This document shows, one piece after another, positions 17,068 to 25,302 of a stretch of DNA of 64,000 nt. The stretch comes from Streptomyces sp. NBC_01717. Its GTDB lineage: Bacteria > Actinomycetota > Actinomycetes > Streptomycetales > Streptomycetaceae. Position 1 is the stretch's first letter; each line of letters begins with the position of its first letter. Under the pieces are notes generated by a model. It was not told the DNA's origin, searched no databases, and saw nothing but the letters and a program-made list of their open reading frames with translations. The DNA lies in assembly GCF_036248255.1 (NCBI RefSeq), contig NZ_CP109178.1:1302001-1366000 (forward strand), read 5' to 3'. Made by a program: the position numbers and the translations under genes.

Positions 17068-17286
17068 ATGGATGACTCGTCGATGGTGGGACTGCTCGGC
17101 CGGGTGACCGGGACGGTGGGGCCGGGGTTGGTCGGCGAGGTGATCGTACGGATTCGCGGGGGCGCCGAGCACTTCCTCGCGTACCCGTCCTCACCGAAGG
17201 ACCGCATGGAGCCGGGGACGGTGGTGTCGGTGATCGAGTATCTTCCCCCGCGCACGGTGTATGTGGCGCGTGCGTACGACAGCTGA
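17068..17286 (+). CDS. NfeD-like OB-fold mini-protein
   Basis: A 72-residue protein starting at ATG 17068. Its beta-rich sequence (GRVTGTVGPGLVGEVIVRI, later EPGTVVSVIEYLPPRTVYV) matches the OB-fold C-terminal domain of NfeD proteins, without the membrane segments found in full NfeD. NfeD proteins are the usual partners of flotillins, and a flotillin gene follows 160 bases downstream. This supports a joint role in membrane microdomain organisation. Assignment rests on pattern and context. Confidence 0.65.
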   Translation: MDDSSMVGLLGRVTGTVGPGLVGEVIVRIRGGAEHFLAYPSSPKDRMEPGTVVSVIEYLPPRTVYVARAYDS

Positions 17287-17369
17287 CGTGCACGCGCAGG
17301 ACAGTTGAGGTGTGTGACGCACAGGCGTCGGGTCCGCTCCAGTCAAGAATGCGGCAAGGTTTTGCACAC

Positions 17370-17433
17370 GTCTTCTCCACCGTCGCTCGCAGGAGAAGAC
17401 TCCGTCTGTTCAGCAGTGCCGACGGGGCACTGC
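17370..17433 (+). promoter_or_regulatory. Two hairpins in the flotillin leader
   Basis: GTCTTCTCC (17370-17378) pairs with GGAGAAGAC (17392-17400), and GCAGTGCC (17413-17420) pairs with GGCACTGC (17426-17433). The second hairpin ends 4 bases before the AAGGGGG ribosome site of flotillin. They may be a weak terminator followed by a translational control element. Confidence 0.4.
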
Positions 17434-17446
17434 GATAAGGGGGCGC

Positions 17447-18976
17447 ATGCCGATGGTCATCGGCGTCATGGCGGGGCTGGTTCTCGCCGCCATCATTGTG
17501 TTGATCGGCCTGTTCAAACTGATGTGGCGAGTGGCCGAGCCGAACGAAGCACTGGTCATCTCGGGCTCCAAGCACAAGACCGAAGGTCTTGGGCAGGGCA
17601 TGGGGTTCCGTATCGTCACCGGGCACGGCACGCTCGTCCTGCCCGGTGTGCAGGCGGTACGGAAGATGTCTCTCGACCTCAACGAGACGGAACTGTCCGT
17701 CGATTGCGTCACGCATCAGGGGATTCCCCTGCGGGTGCGCGGTGTTGTCATCTTCAAGGTGGGCGACGACTTCGTGTCGATCGCCAATGCGGCCCGCCGC
17801 TTCCTCGACCAGCAGAAGATGATGGCGGAGCGGGTTCACAACGTGTTCGCGGGTCATCTCCGTTCCATCGTGGGTGGGTTGACCGTCGAGGACATGATCC
17901 GGGACCGGGAGAAGCTCACCGGTCAGACCCGGTCGGCGTGCGGCAGCGAGATGGAGAAGCTCGGGCTGATCGTCGATTCGCTGCAGATCCATGAGATCGA
18001 GGACCCGACCGGGTACATAAAGAATCTCGCCATGCCGCATGCCGCCGCCGTACAGCGGGATGCCCGGATCGCGCAGGCCGAGGCCAACCGGCGGGCGACC
18101 GAAGCGGAGCAGCAGGCCGCCGCCCGGATGTCGGAGGCGACCCGCGACAGCGAGATCCTGCAGGCCGGCTACCAGGCCGAGCGGGACAAGGCCGCGGCCA
18201 AGTCGCGGCAGGCAGGTCCGCTCGCCGACGCAGCGGCCCGGCAGGAGGTCGTGGTCCAGGAGACCCGGGTCGCCGAGCTGGAGGCCCAGCGGCGCGAGCA
18301 GCAGCTGCAGGTCGACGTACGGAAGCCCGCCGATGCCCAGGCCTACGAGAAGCGCACGCTGGCGGAGGGCGAGCGCGACGCCCGGATCTCGGCCGCCGAG
18401 GCTCATGCGAAGGAGACGGAGCTCGCCGCCATCGCCGAGGCCAACCGGGTGAAGACGGCGGCGATCGCCGAGGCCGAGGCGACCAAGGCGCGTGGCGCCG
18501 CCGCCGCTTCGGCGACCCGGGCGACCGGTGAGGCGGAGGCAGCAGCGGCGCAGGCCAAGGGGCTCGCGCTGGCCGAGTCGACCCGGGCGAAGGGTCTGGC
18601 CGAGGCCGAGGCGATCAAGGCACGGGCCGCGGCCCTGGCCGAGAATCAGGAGGCCGTGGTCGCACAGCAGTTGGCGGAGAAGTGGCCGGAGATCGTCGAG
18701 GCCGGCGCAGGCGCCTTCAGCAGCGTCGATCACATGGTGCTGCTGAACGGGGCAGACGGCATGTCGGAGATGTTCGCGAAGGCGCTGACGATGGGTGGTA
18801 CGGGGCTGGGCCTGGCCCGCCAGCTCCTGTCCACGATGAGCCAGGGCGACGGCCGGAGCAACGGCGGGACGGAGGCTGCACCCCCGGTCAACGGTGTCGC
18901 GCCCGCCGTCCCGCCCACGCCGCGCAAGGAGCACATTCCGGTGACAGGTGGTCAGGAGGGCGGCACACCTTCCTGA
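17447..18976 (+). CDS. Flotillin-family membrane scaffold protein
   Basis: A 509-residue flotillin. Residues 5-27 are a membrane helix, about 28-190 form the SPFH/PHB domain (VAEPNEALVISG, later RGVVIFKVGDD), and about 210-430 are a long Ala/Glu/Lys-rich coiled coil with repeated AEA, AKA and EA.K blocks. The tail (430-509) is Gly/Pro-rich and disordered. Flotillins oligomerise at the inner membrane and organise lipid microdomains. The NfeD-like gene upstream supports the call. The long inverted repeat just after the gene may terminate it. Confidence 0.9.
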   Translation: MPMVIGVMAGLVLAAIIVLIGLFKLMWRVAEPNEALVISGSKHKTEGLGQGMGFRIVTGHGTLVLPGVQAVRKMSLDLNETELSVDCVTHQGIPLRVRGVVIFKVGDDFVSIANAARRFLDQQKMMAERVHNVFAGHLRSIVGGLTVEDMIRDREKLTGQTRSACGSEMEKLGLIVDSLQIHEIEDPTGYIKNLAMPHAAAVQRDARIAQAEANRRATEAEQQAAARMSEATRDSEILQAGYQAERDKAAAKSRQAGPLADAAARQEVVVQETRVAELEAQRREQQLQVDVRKPADAQAYEKRTLAEGERDARISAAEAHAKETELAAIAEANRVKTAAIAEAEATKARGAAAASATRATGEAEAAAAQAKGLALAESTRAKGLAEAEAIKARAAALAENQEAVVAQQLAEKWPEIVEAGAGAFSSVDHMVLLNGADGMSEMFAKALTMGGTGLGLARQLLSTMSQGDGRSNGGTEAAPPVNGVAPAVPPTPRKEHIPVTGGQEGGTPS

Positions 18977-18990
18977 CCGGTCGTGGCCGC

Positions 18991-19035
18991 TGTGGCCGGT
19001 TCCTGTCCGTCAACCACGGGCGAGTACCGGCCACA
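18991..19035 (+). terminator. Inverted repeat after flotillin gene
   Basis: TGTGGCCGGT at 18991-19000 and its exact complement ACCGGCCACA at 19026-19035, separated by 25 bases. It begins 14 bases after the flotillin stop. The large loop makes it a moderate terminator candidate. Confidence 0.5.
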
Positions 19036-19182
19036 GCTATGTGCTGTCCCGTCCATGTCCCGTCGAGCGGCACGGCGCGCCCGGTGCCCTTCGCAGCGCA
19101 TCGGCGTCGTCCATCCCGGTCCGCTGCGTGTCCGGCGGACCCGGCTCCCCGGAATGGGTCGTACACGTTCTACGGTGTCGGG

Positions 19183-19668
19183 ATGACGATCCCTCACCGT
19201 TCAGTCGGCACATTCAGCATGATCAGCACCGACGGCTCGGCCGACTTCCCCGGCCGTTCCGGTCCGACAGCCACCGCCGAGGCCGACCCGCACGATGTGG
19301 GCCAGGTCCGCACCTCGTACGCCCCCGACCGTGACGGCGATCCCGATCCCGGCGAGATCGTCTGGACCTGGGTGCCGTTCGAGGAGAGCGACGGCCGGGG
19401 CAAGGACCGCCCGGTGCTCGTGGTGGCGCGCGAGGCGGCGGGCACGCTGCTCGCCGTGCAACTCTCCAGCAAGCAGCACGACCGGGAGCGTGAGTGGGTG
19501 GCCCTCGGCGCCGGGCCGTGGGACAGCTCGGGCCGGCCGTCCTGGGTCGATCTCGACCGGGTGCTGCGGGTGCACGAGGACGGGATGCGCCGCGAGGCGT
19601 GCGCGCTGGACCGGGACCGGTTCGATCTGGTCGTCGGGCGGCTGCGGGAGCGCTACGGCTGGAGCTGA
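19183..19668 (+). CDS. PemK/MazF-like protein without linked antitoxin
   Basis: A 161-residue protein. Residues 1-55 are a polar extension, and the C-terminal 105 residues match PemK/MazF-type proteins: GEIVWTWVPFEESDGRGKDR, then RPVLVV, and the PSWVDLDRVLRV strand. MazF toxins are endoribonucleases of about 110 residues, so the extension is unusual. No antitoxin-like frame lies in the 206 bases upstream. ATG 19183 has GGTGTCGGG before it; ATG 19219 is an alternative start. It converges on a macrodomain gene across a repeat array. Toxicity is unproven. Confidence 0.72.
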   Translation: MTIPHRSVGTFSMISTDGSADFPGRSGPTATAEADPHDVGQVRTSYAPDRDGDPDPGEIVWTWVPFEESDGRGKDRPVLVVAREAAGTLLAVQLSSKQHDREREWVALGAGPWDSSGRPSWVDLDRVLRVHEDGMRREACALDRDRFDLVVGRLRERYGWS

Positions 19669-19711
19669 CCGACGGGGCCGGGCCCACCGGCTGTGGCGGC
19701 TGCGGTCGACC

Positions 19712-19939
19712 TCTCCGGCTCGGCACCGTCACGGCCGGCGCCCATCCCTCCAGCTCGACCTGACCGTTACGGTCGGCGCCTGCCCCGACGTCCCGACGTA
19801 TCCGTCACGGTAGATGCCCACAACACCGTCCGACGTCGGCCGTCACGGCCGGTGAACACTCCTTCGGCTCAACGTGACCGTTACGGTCGGCCGCCACTCC
19901 TCCGGCTCAACGTCACGCTCACGTCTGCGCTTCACGGCC
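19712..19939. repeat. Six-unit 38-bp array with central CCGTYACGG palindrome
   Basis: The palindrome CCGTYACGG occurs at 19726, 19764, 19802, 19840 and 19878, exactly 38 bases apart each time, and a degraded sixth copy lies at 19916. Flanks are also conserved: a CTCGACGTGA-like arm before and TCGGCGCC-like arm after, best seen in units 2 and 5. The period is not a multiple of three and no frame is coding, so this is DNA or RNA structure. The array fills the gap between convergent genes and its last unit enters the end of the macrodomain gene. Confidence 0.9.
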
Positions 19940-20755
19940 GAACGTCCGGGCGAACGCGTTACGGGTCTCCGCTGTGCGGCTGCGGTCGAGGATGCCGAAG
20001 ACGATCTGCTCGAAGTGGCCGTCGAACCGGCCCCCGTCGGCGAGCAGCGCCCGGAACGCGCCTGCCACCTGCGCCGGATCGTTCATGAACACGCCGCAGC
20101 CCCAGGCCCCGAGCACGAGCCTGCGGTACCCGCGCACGGCGGCGACCTCGAGCACCCGCTCGGCGCGGGACGCGAGCACCGCGGGGATGCGGTGGGCGTC
20201 CTCGGGCGTCCGGCTGCGGATGACTCCGGCGTTGGGCGCCGGCGAGGTGAGGAAGCCGACGGTGTACGGGGTGTCCAACAGCTGCCCCCGGTCGTCACGG
20301 AACACCGGCACGCCGGGCGAGTGGATCACTCGATCGGTGTAGAAGGCGCTGCGTTCGGCCCGGTGGTGGGCGTAGTAGTCGGGGGCCCGCAGCAGGGTGG
20401 CGTACAGCGCGGAACCGCGGCACAGGGCCTCCTCCTGGGCCTGCGCGCCGTTGAGGTAGCCACCCCCGGGGTTACGGGCGGAGGCGTAGTTCAGGACGGC
20501 GATCCTGCCGGGCCCTTCGCCGGTCATCCGGCGCGCCGCCTGCAGGCTGCTCTCGCCGGTCACCTCGATGACCGCGGTGCGGTCGGTGTCGAGCGCGGCG
20601 ACGGGCACCGGGTCGGGACCGTACAGCCGGGTCCCGGAGAGCGCGGCAGCCAGAGTGCGCTCAATACTGATCTCACGCCCCTCGGGCGTGCGGTAGAGCC
20701 CGGCTTCGACGATGGACTCGGTCTCTGTCGCGATGGCGCGCAGCCGTGCGCTCAT
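19919..20755 (-). CDS. PARG-type macrodomain protein (TIGR02452 family)
   Basis: A 278-residue protein with a macrodomain fold. The catalytic loop of bacterial poly(ADP-ribose) glycohydrolases, GGG-x(6-8)-QEE, is present as NPGGGYLNGAQAQEEALCR, and a later GAWGCGVF motif binds the ADP-ribose diphosphate. Such enzymes remove ADP-ribose from proteins or degrade poly(ADP-ribose). ATG 20755 follows GGGGAG. It is divergent from egtA and convergent with the MazF-like gene. No partner ADP-ribosyltransferase is visible nearby. Confidence 0.85.
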   Translation of the reverse strand: MSARLRAIATETESIVEAGLYRTPEGREISIERTLAAALSGTRLYGPDPVPVAALDTDRTAVIEVTGESSLQAARRMTGEGPGRIAVLNYASARNPGGGYLNGAQAQEEALCRGSALYATLLRAPDYYAHHRAERSAFYTDRVIHSPGVPVFRDDRGQLLDTPYTVGFLTSPAPNAGVIRSRTPEDAHRIPAVLASRAERVLEVAAVRGYRRLVLGAWGCGVFMNDPAQVAGAFRALLADGGRFDGHFEQIVFGILDRSRTAETRNAFARTFGREAQT

Positions 20756-20830
20756 CGGCACTCCCCCGTGTGATGCATAGGGGGCATGATCGACGCTCCT
20801 GCGCTCCCTGCGCAACGGGATTATGTGCCG

Positions 20831-20886
20831 CGCAAGGGCACCCTTGTGCGATCTCCCTGCAAGGGTTTGGGTGGTACGGACGTACC
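20831..20886 (+). promoter_or_regulatory. Inverted repeats in the egtA leader
   Basis: CGCAAGGG-CA-CCCTTGTG at 20831-20848 and GGTAC-GGAC-GTACC at 20873-20886 lie in the 149-base gap between the divergent macrodomain and egtA genes. The second ends 4 bases before the AAGGAGG ribosome site, so it could affect translation or bind a repressor. Confidence 0.4.
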
Positions 20887-20904
20887 GAAAAAGGAGGCCC
20901 CGGC

Positions 20905-22239
20905 ATGTCACCGGACGCACCCGTCGGCCACGGTCCGACCGATTACGACCGCCCTCTCGGTGAGGGCGAGGCGGAGGATTTACTGCGATGCATCTGCTTC
21001 AAGACCGGCCCGCCCCGGACGGTCGGTGTCGAGCTCGAATGGCTCATTCACGACCGTGACCGGCCCCGTACGCCGGTCGCCCACGACCGTATCGACGCGG
21101 CCGTCGCCGCCGTGGGCGCGCTGCCACTGAGTGCTGCGCTCACGTTCGAACCCGGCGGACAGCTGGAGCTCAGCTCGCAGCCGGCGGACTCCCTGATGGC
21201 CTGTATCGAGGCCATGGCCACCGACCTGGCCGCCGTACGTGCCGCGCTCGGCCGGCTGGACCTCGTACCGGTCGGTCTCGGCGTCGATCCGTGGCATCCC
21301 CCGCGTCGTCTGCTGCACGAGCCCCGCTACGACGCCCTGGAGGCCTCGCTGGACCGGTCGGGACCGGCGGGTCGCGCCATGATGTGCTCCACCGCGTCCG
21401 TCCAGGTCTGTCTGGACGCCGGCGAGGAGGAGCCGGGGCCGCTCGGCTACGGGCGGCGCTGGCAGCTGGTGCATCTGCTGGGTGCGGTGCTGGTGGCGGC
21501 GTTCGCCAACTCGCCGTACCGGGAGGGCCGGCCGACGGGATGGCGGTCCACCCGCCAGTCGCTGTGGGCCGACCTCGATCCGGTACGGAGCCTGGCACCG
21601 CCGGGCCGTTCCGCCCCGCGCGACGACTGGGCCACGCATGTGCTCGACGCCCCGGTGATGTGCATCCGGAGCGACGAGGCGCCGTGGGCCGTGCCGGTCG
21701 GTCTGACCTTCCGGGACTGGATCCGTACGGGTGCGCCGCGGCCGCCGACGCGCGCCGATCTCGACTACCACATGACCACGCTGTTCCCGCCGGCTCGCCC
21801 GCGCGGACATCTCGAACTGCGCATGATCGACGCACAGTTCGGTGACGACGGATGGCTCGTGCCGCTCGCCGTCACCACCGCCCTGTTCGACGACCCGGAG
21901 GCTGCCGAGACCGTGTACCGCACCGTCAAACCTCTGGCCGAGATAGCAGGCGCGCGGTCCGCTCCGCGCAATCCGCTCTGGGTCGGCGCCGCCCGTGACG
22001 GCCTGGCCGACCCGGAACTGCGGGTGACAGCCGCAACCTGCTTCGAAGTGGCGCTGGAGGCTCTGCCCCGACTGGGTGCGTCCGAGGCGGTCCAGCAGGC
22101 GGTGGCGGTCTTCCACGACCGTTTCGTCGCCCGGGGCCGATGTCCGGCCGACGATCTGCCCGAACTTCTCGCGATGCCCTCGGTGCATGCGGCGCGCCCG
22201 GCGCTCCGTCCGGATGAGGGAAGGAAAGCCCGCTCATGA
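20905..22239 (+). CDS. egtA: EgtA, glutamate-cysteine ligase of ergothioneine synthesis
   Basis: A 444-residue GCS2-type ligase that makes gamma-glutamylcysteine, the thiol donor for ergothioneine. The ATP-grasp-like core begins TVGVELEWLIHD and includes TFEPGGQLELSSQP, both family hallmarks. ATG 20905 follows AAGGAGG by 7 bases. Codon 26 is TTA (20980-20982), so translation should need bldA tRNA and may be limited to late growth. The gene overlaps egtB by 4 bases (ATGA) and heads the egtABCD operon. Confidence 0.93.
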   Translation: MSPDAPVGHGPTDYDRPLGEGEAEDLLRCICFKTGPPRTVGVELEWLIHDRDRPRTPVAHDRIDAAVAAVGALPLSAALTFEPGGQLELSSQPADSLMACIEAMATDLAAVRAALGRLDLVPVGLGVDPWHPPRRLLHEPRYDALEASLDRSGPAGRAMMCSTASVQVCLDAGEEEPGPLGYGRRWQLVHLLGAVLVAAFANSPYREGRPTGWRSTRQSLWADLDPVRSLAPPGRSAPRDDWATHVLDAPVMCIRSDEAPWAVPVGLTFRDWIRTGAPRPPTRADLDYHMTTLFPPARPRGHLELRMIDAQFGDDGWLVPLAVTTALFDDPEAAETVYRTVKPLAEIAGARSAPRNPLWVGAARDGLADPELRVTAATCFEVALEALPRLGASEAVQQAVAVFHDRFVARGRCPADDLPELLAMPSVHAARPALRPDEGRKARS

Positions 22240-23588
22240 CTGAATCCCGCGCAACCCCGACGCCCGATCTCGATGCGGAGGCGCTCCGGCAGCGCGCTCT
22301 CGCGGCGCTCCTCACCGCCCGGGAACGCACCACGCTCCTCACCGACAGCGTCGACGACCGTGAACTGACGGCCCAGCACTCGCCGTTGATGTCGCCCCTG
22401 GTCTGGGACCTCGCGCACATCGGCAATCAGGAGGAGTTGTGGCTGCTGCGTGGCGTCGCCGGGCGTGAGGCGATGCGCCCCGAGATCGACGGGCTGTACG
22501 ACGCCTTCGAGCATCCGCGGGCCAGCCGTCCCTCTCTTCCGCTGCTGCCGCCCGCCGAGGCCCGCTCGTATGCCGCGGAGGTGCGCGGAAGGGCCCTGGA
22601 CGTCCTGGAGAGCACCGCACTGATCGGTGACCGCCCGCTCGTGGAGGCCGGCTTCGCCTTCGGGATGATCGCCCAGCACGAGCAGCAGCACGACGAAACG
22701 ATGCTGATCACCCATCAACTGCGATCCGGTCCGGCCGTGCTCACCGCACCGGAGCCGCCGCGGCCCACCGACGCGGCCTCCCTGCCCGCCGAAGTCATGG
22801 TTCCCGGTGGCCCGTTCACCATGGGTACGTCGACCGAGCCGTGGGCGCTCGACAACGAGCGTCCCGCCCATGTGCGTGAGGTGCCGGGATTCTTCATCGA
22901 CACGGCGCCGGTCACCTGCGGCACGTACGAGCGCTTCATCGAGGACGGTGGCTACACCGATCAGCGCTGGTGGGCCCCCGAGGGCTGGGCGATGGTCCGT
23001 GAGCACCGGCTGACCGCCCCGCAGTTCTGGCACCGGGACGGAGGCCAGTGGCTGCGCCGCCGTTTCGGGGTGACCGAGCCCGTGCCCGCCGACGAGCCGG
23101 TGCTCCATGTCAGCTGGTACGAGGCGGACGCGTATGCCCGCTGGTCGGGGCGCAGGCTTCCCACCGAGGCCGAGTGGGAGAAGGCGGCGCGTCACGACCC
23201 GGATTCGGGGCGTTCGCGGCGCTATCCGTGGGGCGACGAGGACCCGTCCCCCGAGCGGGCCAACCTGGGCCAGCGCCATCTGCGGCCCGCACCGGCCGGC
23301 GCCTATGCGGCGGGCCGGTCACCGCTCGGAGTGCGGCAGTTGATCGGCGACGTGTGGGAGTGGACGTCGAGCGACTTCCTCCCCTATCCGGGCTTCTCGG
23401 CATTCCCCTACCGCGAGTACTCGGAGGTCTTCTTCGGGCCCGCCCACAAGGTGCTGCGCGGCGGCTCGTTCGCCGTGGACACGGTGGCCTGCCGGGGCAC
23501 GTTCCGGAACTGGGACCTTCCGGTGCGGCGCCAGATCTTCTCCGGATTCCGCACCGCGAGGGATCTCCATACCGCGAAGGATCTCTGA
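22236..23588 (+). CDS. egtB: EgtB, hercynine-cysteine sulfoxide synthase
   Basis: A 450-residue non-haem iron enzyme that joins gamma-glutamylcysteine to hercynine. Residues 1-160 are the DinB_2-type domain with the iron ligands, visible as WDLAHIGNQEE and the HEQQHDET motif. About 180-450 form the formylglycine-enzyme-like domain, with VPGGPFTMGT, then SWYEADAYARW and the final LRGGSFA and SGFRTA blocks. Length is standard. It starts inside the egtA stop and ends inside the egtC start, so translation is coupled. Confidence 0.95.
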   Translation: MTESRATPTPDLDAEALRQRALAALLTARERTTLLTDSVDDRELTAQHSPLMSPLVWDLAHIGNQEELWLLRGVAGREAMRPEIDGLYDAFEHPRASRPSLPLLPPAEARSYAAEVRGRALDVLESTALIGDRPLVEAGFAFGMIAQHEQQHDETMLITHQLRSGPAVLTAPEPPRPTDAASLPAEVMVPGGPFTMGTSTEPWALDNERPAHVREVPGFFIDTAPVTCGTYERFIEDGGYTDQRWWAPEGWAMVREHRLTAPQFWHRDGGQWLRRRFGVTEPVPADEPVLHVSWYEADAYARWSGRRLPTEAEWEKAARHDPDSGRSRRYPWGDEDPSPERANLGQRHLRPAPAGAYAAGRSPLGVRQLIGDVWEWTSSDFLPYPGFSAFPYREYSEVFFGPAHKVLRGGSFAVDTVACRGTFRNWDLPVRRQIFSGFRTARDLHTAKDL

Positions 23589-24343
23589 TGTGCCGCCATA
23601 TCGCCTATCTGGGGCCGCCCGTGGCGCTCGGTGAGCTGCTGACCCGGCCGCCCCACGCGTTGGTCCGCCAGTCCTGGGAGCCACGCCGGCAGAAGTACGG
23701 AACGGTCAACGCGGACGGCTTCGGCGTGGGCTGGTACGCGGACGGCGACCCGGTCCCGGGACGCTACCGGCGCCAGGGACCCATCTGGGCCGACCAGTCG
23801 TTCGACGATCTGGCCAGAGTCGTACGCAGCACTGCGCTGCTCGCCGCCGTCCGGGACGCCACCGAGAGGGACGCGGACGGTGAGGCCGCGGCTGCGCCGT
23901 TCGCCGCGGGGCGGCTGCTGTTCAGCCACAACGGCGCGGTGAAGGGCTGGCCCGGATCGCTGGCGCCGCTCGCCGCCACGCTGCCCCCGGCCGAGCTCCT
24001 CGCCCTTGCCGCCCGCTGCGACTCGGCCCTGATCTGGGCGCTGGTGCGGCACCGGGTCGCGGATGGCGACGACGTGCCCCAGGCGGTCGCCGACACGGTG
24101 CGCGAGGTCGCGGAGGCGGCGCCCGGCTCACGGCTCAATCTGCTGCTCACCGACGGTACGACGATCGTGGCGACGGCCTGGGGCGACACCCTGTGGTATC
24201 TGGCCGAGCCGGGCCACCGAACGGTGGTGGCCTCGGAACCCTACGACGACGATCCGCACTGGCGCGAGGTCCCCGACCGCACTCTGCTGGTGGCGACCCG
24301 CGCCGACGTTCTGCTCACCCCGCTCAAGGAGCCCACCGAGTGA
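23588..24343 (+). CDS. egtC: EgtC, class II glutamine amidotransferase-like hydrolase
   Basis: A 251-residue Ntn-fold enzyme that removes the gamma-glutamyl group from the EgtB product. The N-terminus is MCRHIAYLG, so Met removal exposes the Cys2 nucleophile. NADGFGVGWY and LLFSHNGAV are the usual class II amidotransferase motifs. Its ATG shares one base with the egtB stop (TGATG) and its own stop overlaps the egtD start. Confidence 0.95.
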   Translation: MCRHIAYLGPPVALGELLTRPPHALVRQSWEPRRQKYGTVNADGFGVGWYADGDPVPGRYRRQGPIWADQSFDDLARVVRSTALLAAVRDATERDADGEAAAAPFAAGRLLFSHNGAVKGWPGSLAPLAATLPPAELLALAARCDSALIWALVRHRVADGDDVPQAVADTVREVAEAAPGSRLNLLLTDGTTIVATAWGDTLWYLAEPGHRTVVASEPYDDDPHWREVPDRTLLVATRADVLLTPLKEPTE

Positions 24344-25302
24344 GTCCCTTTCTGCTGACCCGCACCCTGCCGGTGGACGCGACGGACGCGGCGCTGCGCG
24401 CCGATGTGCTGCACGGTCTGACCAGGCACCCGAAGACGCTGCCGCCCAAGTGGTTCTACGACGCGCACGGCAGCGAGCTGTTCGAGGAGATCACCCGGCT
24501 CCCCGAGTACTACCCGACCCGCGCCGAGCGGGAGATCCTGGTCGCCCGCGCGCCGGAGATCGCCGCGGCGTCCGGGGCGAAGACCCTGATCGAGCTGGGT
24601 TCCGGCTCGTCGGAGAAGACCCGGCATCTGCTCGACGCACTGCCCGGACTCCACAGCTACGTGCCGGTGGATGTGAGCGAGAGCGCGCTGCGAGGCGCGG
24701 CCGAGGCGCTGCTCGTGGAACGGCCGGACCTCTCGGTCCACGCCCTGATCGCCGACTTCACGGGCGAGCTCGTGCTGCCCGACACGCCGGGACCGCGACT
24801 CGTCGCGTTTCTGGGCGGCACGATCGGCAACCTGCTGCCGGACGAGCGGGCGGTGTTCCTGAAGTCCGTGAGGTCGCTGCTCTCGCCTGGCGACGCGCTG
24901 CTGCTCGGCACGGATCTGGTGAAGGACGAGGAGGTGCTGGTCGCGGCGTACGACGATGCGGCCGGAGTGACGGCGGCGTTCAACAAGAACGTACTGACCG
25001 TCGTCGACCGGGAGCTGGGCGCGGACTTCGACCCGGCCGACTTCGACCATGTGGCGCTGTGGGACCGGCGGCAGGAGTGGATCGAGATGCGCCTGCGGGC
25101 CCGCAGAGCGCTGACGGTGAAGATCCCCGGACTGGATCTGGTGGTTCCGTTCGAGGCCGGCGAGGGCCTTCGCACGGAGGTGTCGGCGAAGTTCCGCAAG
25201 GAGGGGATCCGTGGCGAGCTCGCCACGGCGGGGCTGAGGCTGACTCAGTGGTGGACGGATTCCGCGGACCGCTTCGCACTGTCGCTGGCCACGGCGGTCT
25301 GA
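24340..25302 (+). CDS. egtD: EgtD, histidine N-alpha-trimethyltransferase
   Basis: A 320-residue SAM methyltransferase that converts histidine to hercynine, the first ergothioneine step. The SAM loop reads ELGSGSSEKTRHLL, and FLGGTIGNLLPDE and the FNKNVLTVVDREL block are characteristic of EgtD. GTG 24340 overlaps the egtC stop. The 3' end overlaps the convergent olsA gene by 58 bases. No EgtE lyase gene is in the window; in many Streptomyces that step is unlinked. Confidence 0.95.
   Translation: MSPFLLTRTLPVDATDAALRADVLHGLTRHPKTLPPKWFYDAHGSELFEEITRLPEYYPTRAEREILVARAPEIAAASGAKTLIELGSGSSEKTRHLLDALPGLHSYVPVDVSESALRGAAEALLVERPDLSVHALIADFTGELVLPDTPGPRLVAFLGGTIGNLLPDERAVFLKSVRSLLSPGDALLLGTDLVKDEEVLVAAYDDAAGVTAAFNKNVLTVVDRELGADFDPADFDHVALWDRRQEWIEMRLRARRALTVKIPGLDLVVPFEAGEGLRTEVSAKFRKEGIRGELATAGLRLTQWWTDSADRFALSLATAV

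Noticed and set aside
18977..19182. Antitoxin gene upstream of the MazF-like gene
   Set aside because: Only Arg-rich frames without ribosome sites are present, and an inverted repeat fills part of the space.
20905..25302. Search for an EgtE lyase in the ergothioneine cluster
   Set aside because: No PLP-dependent enzyme is encoded in or beside the operon. It is presumably unlinked.
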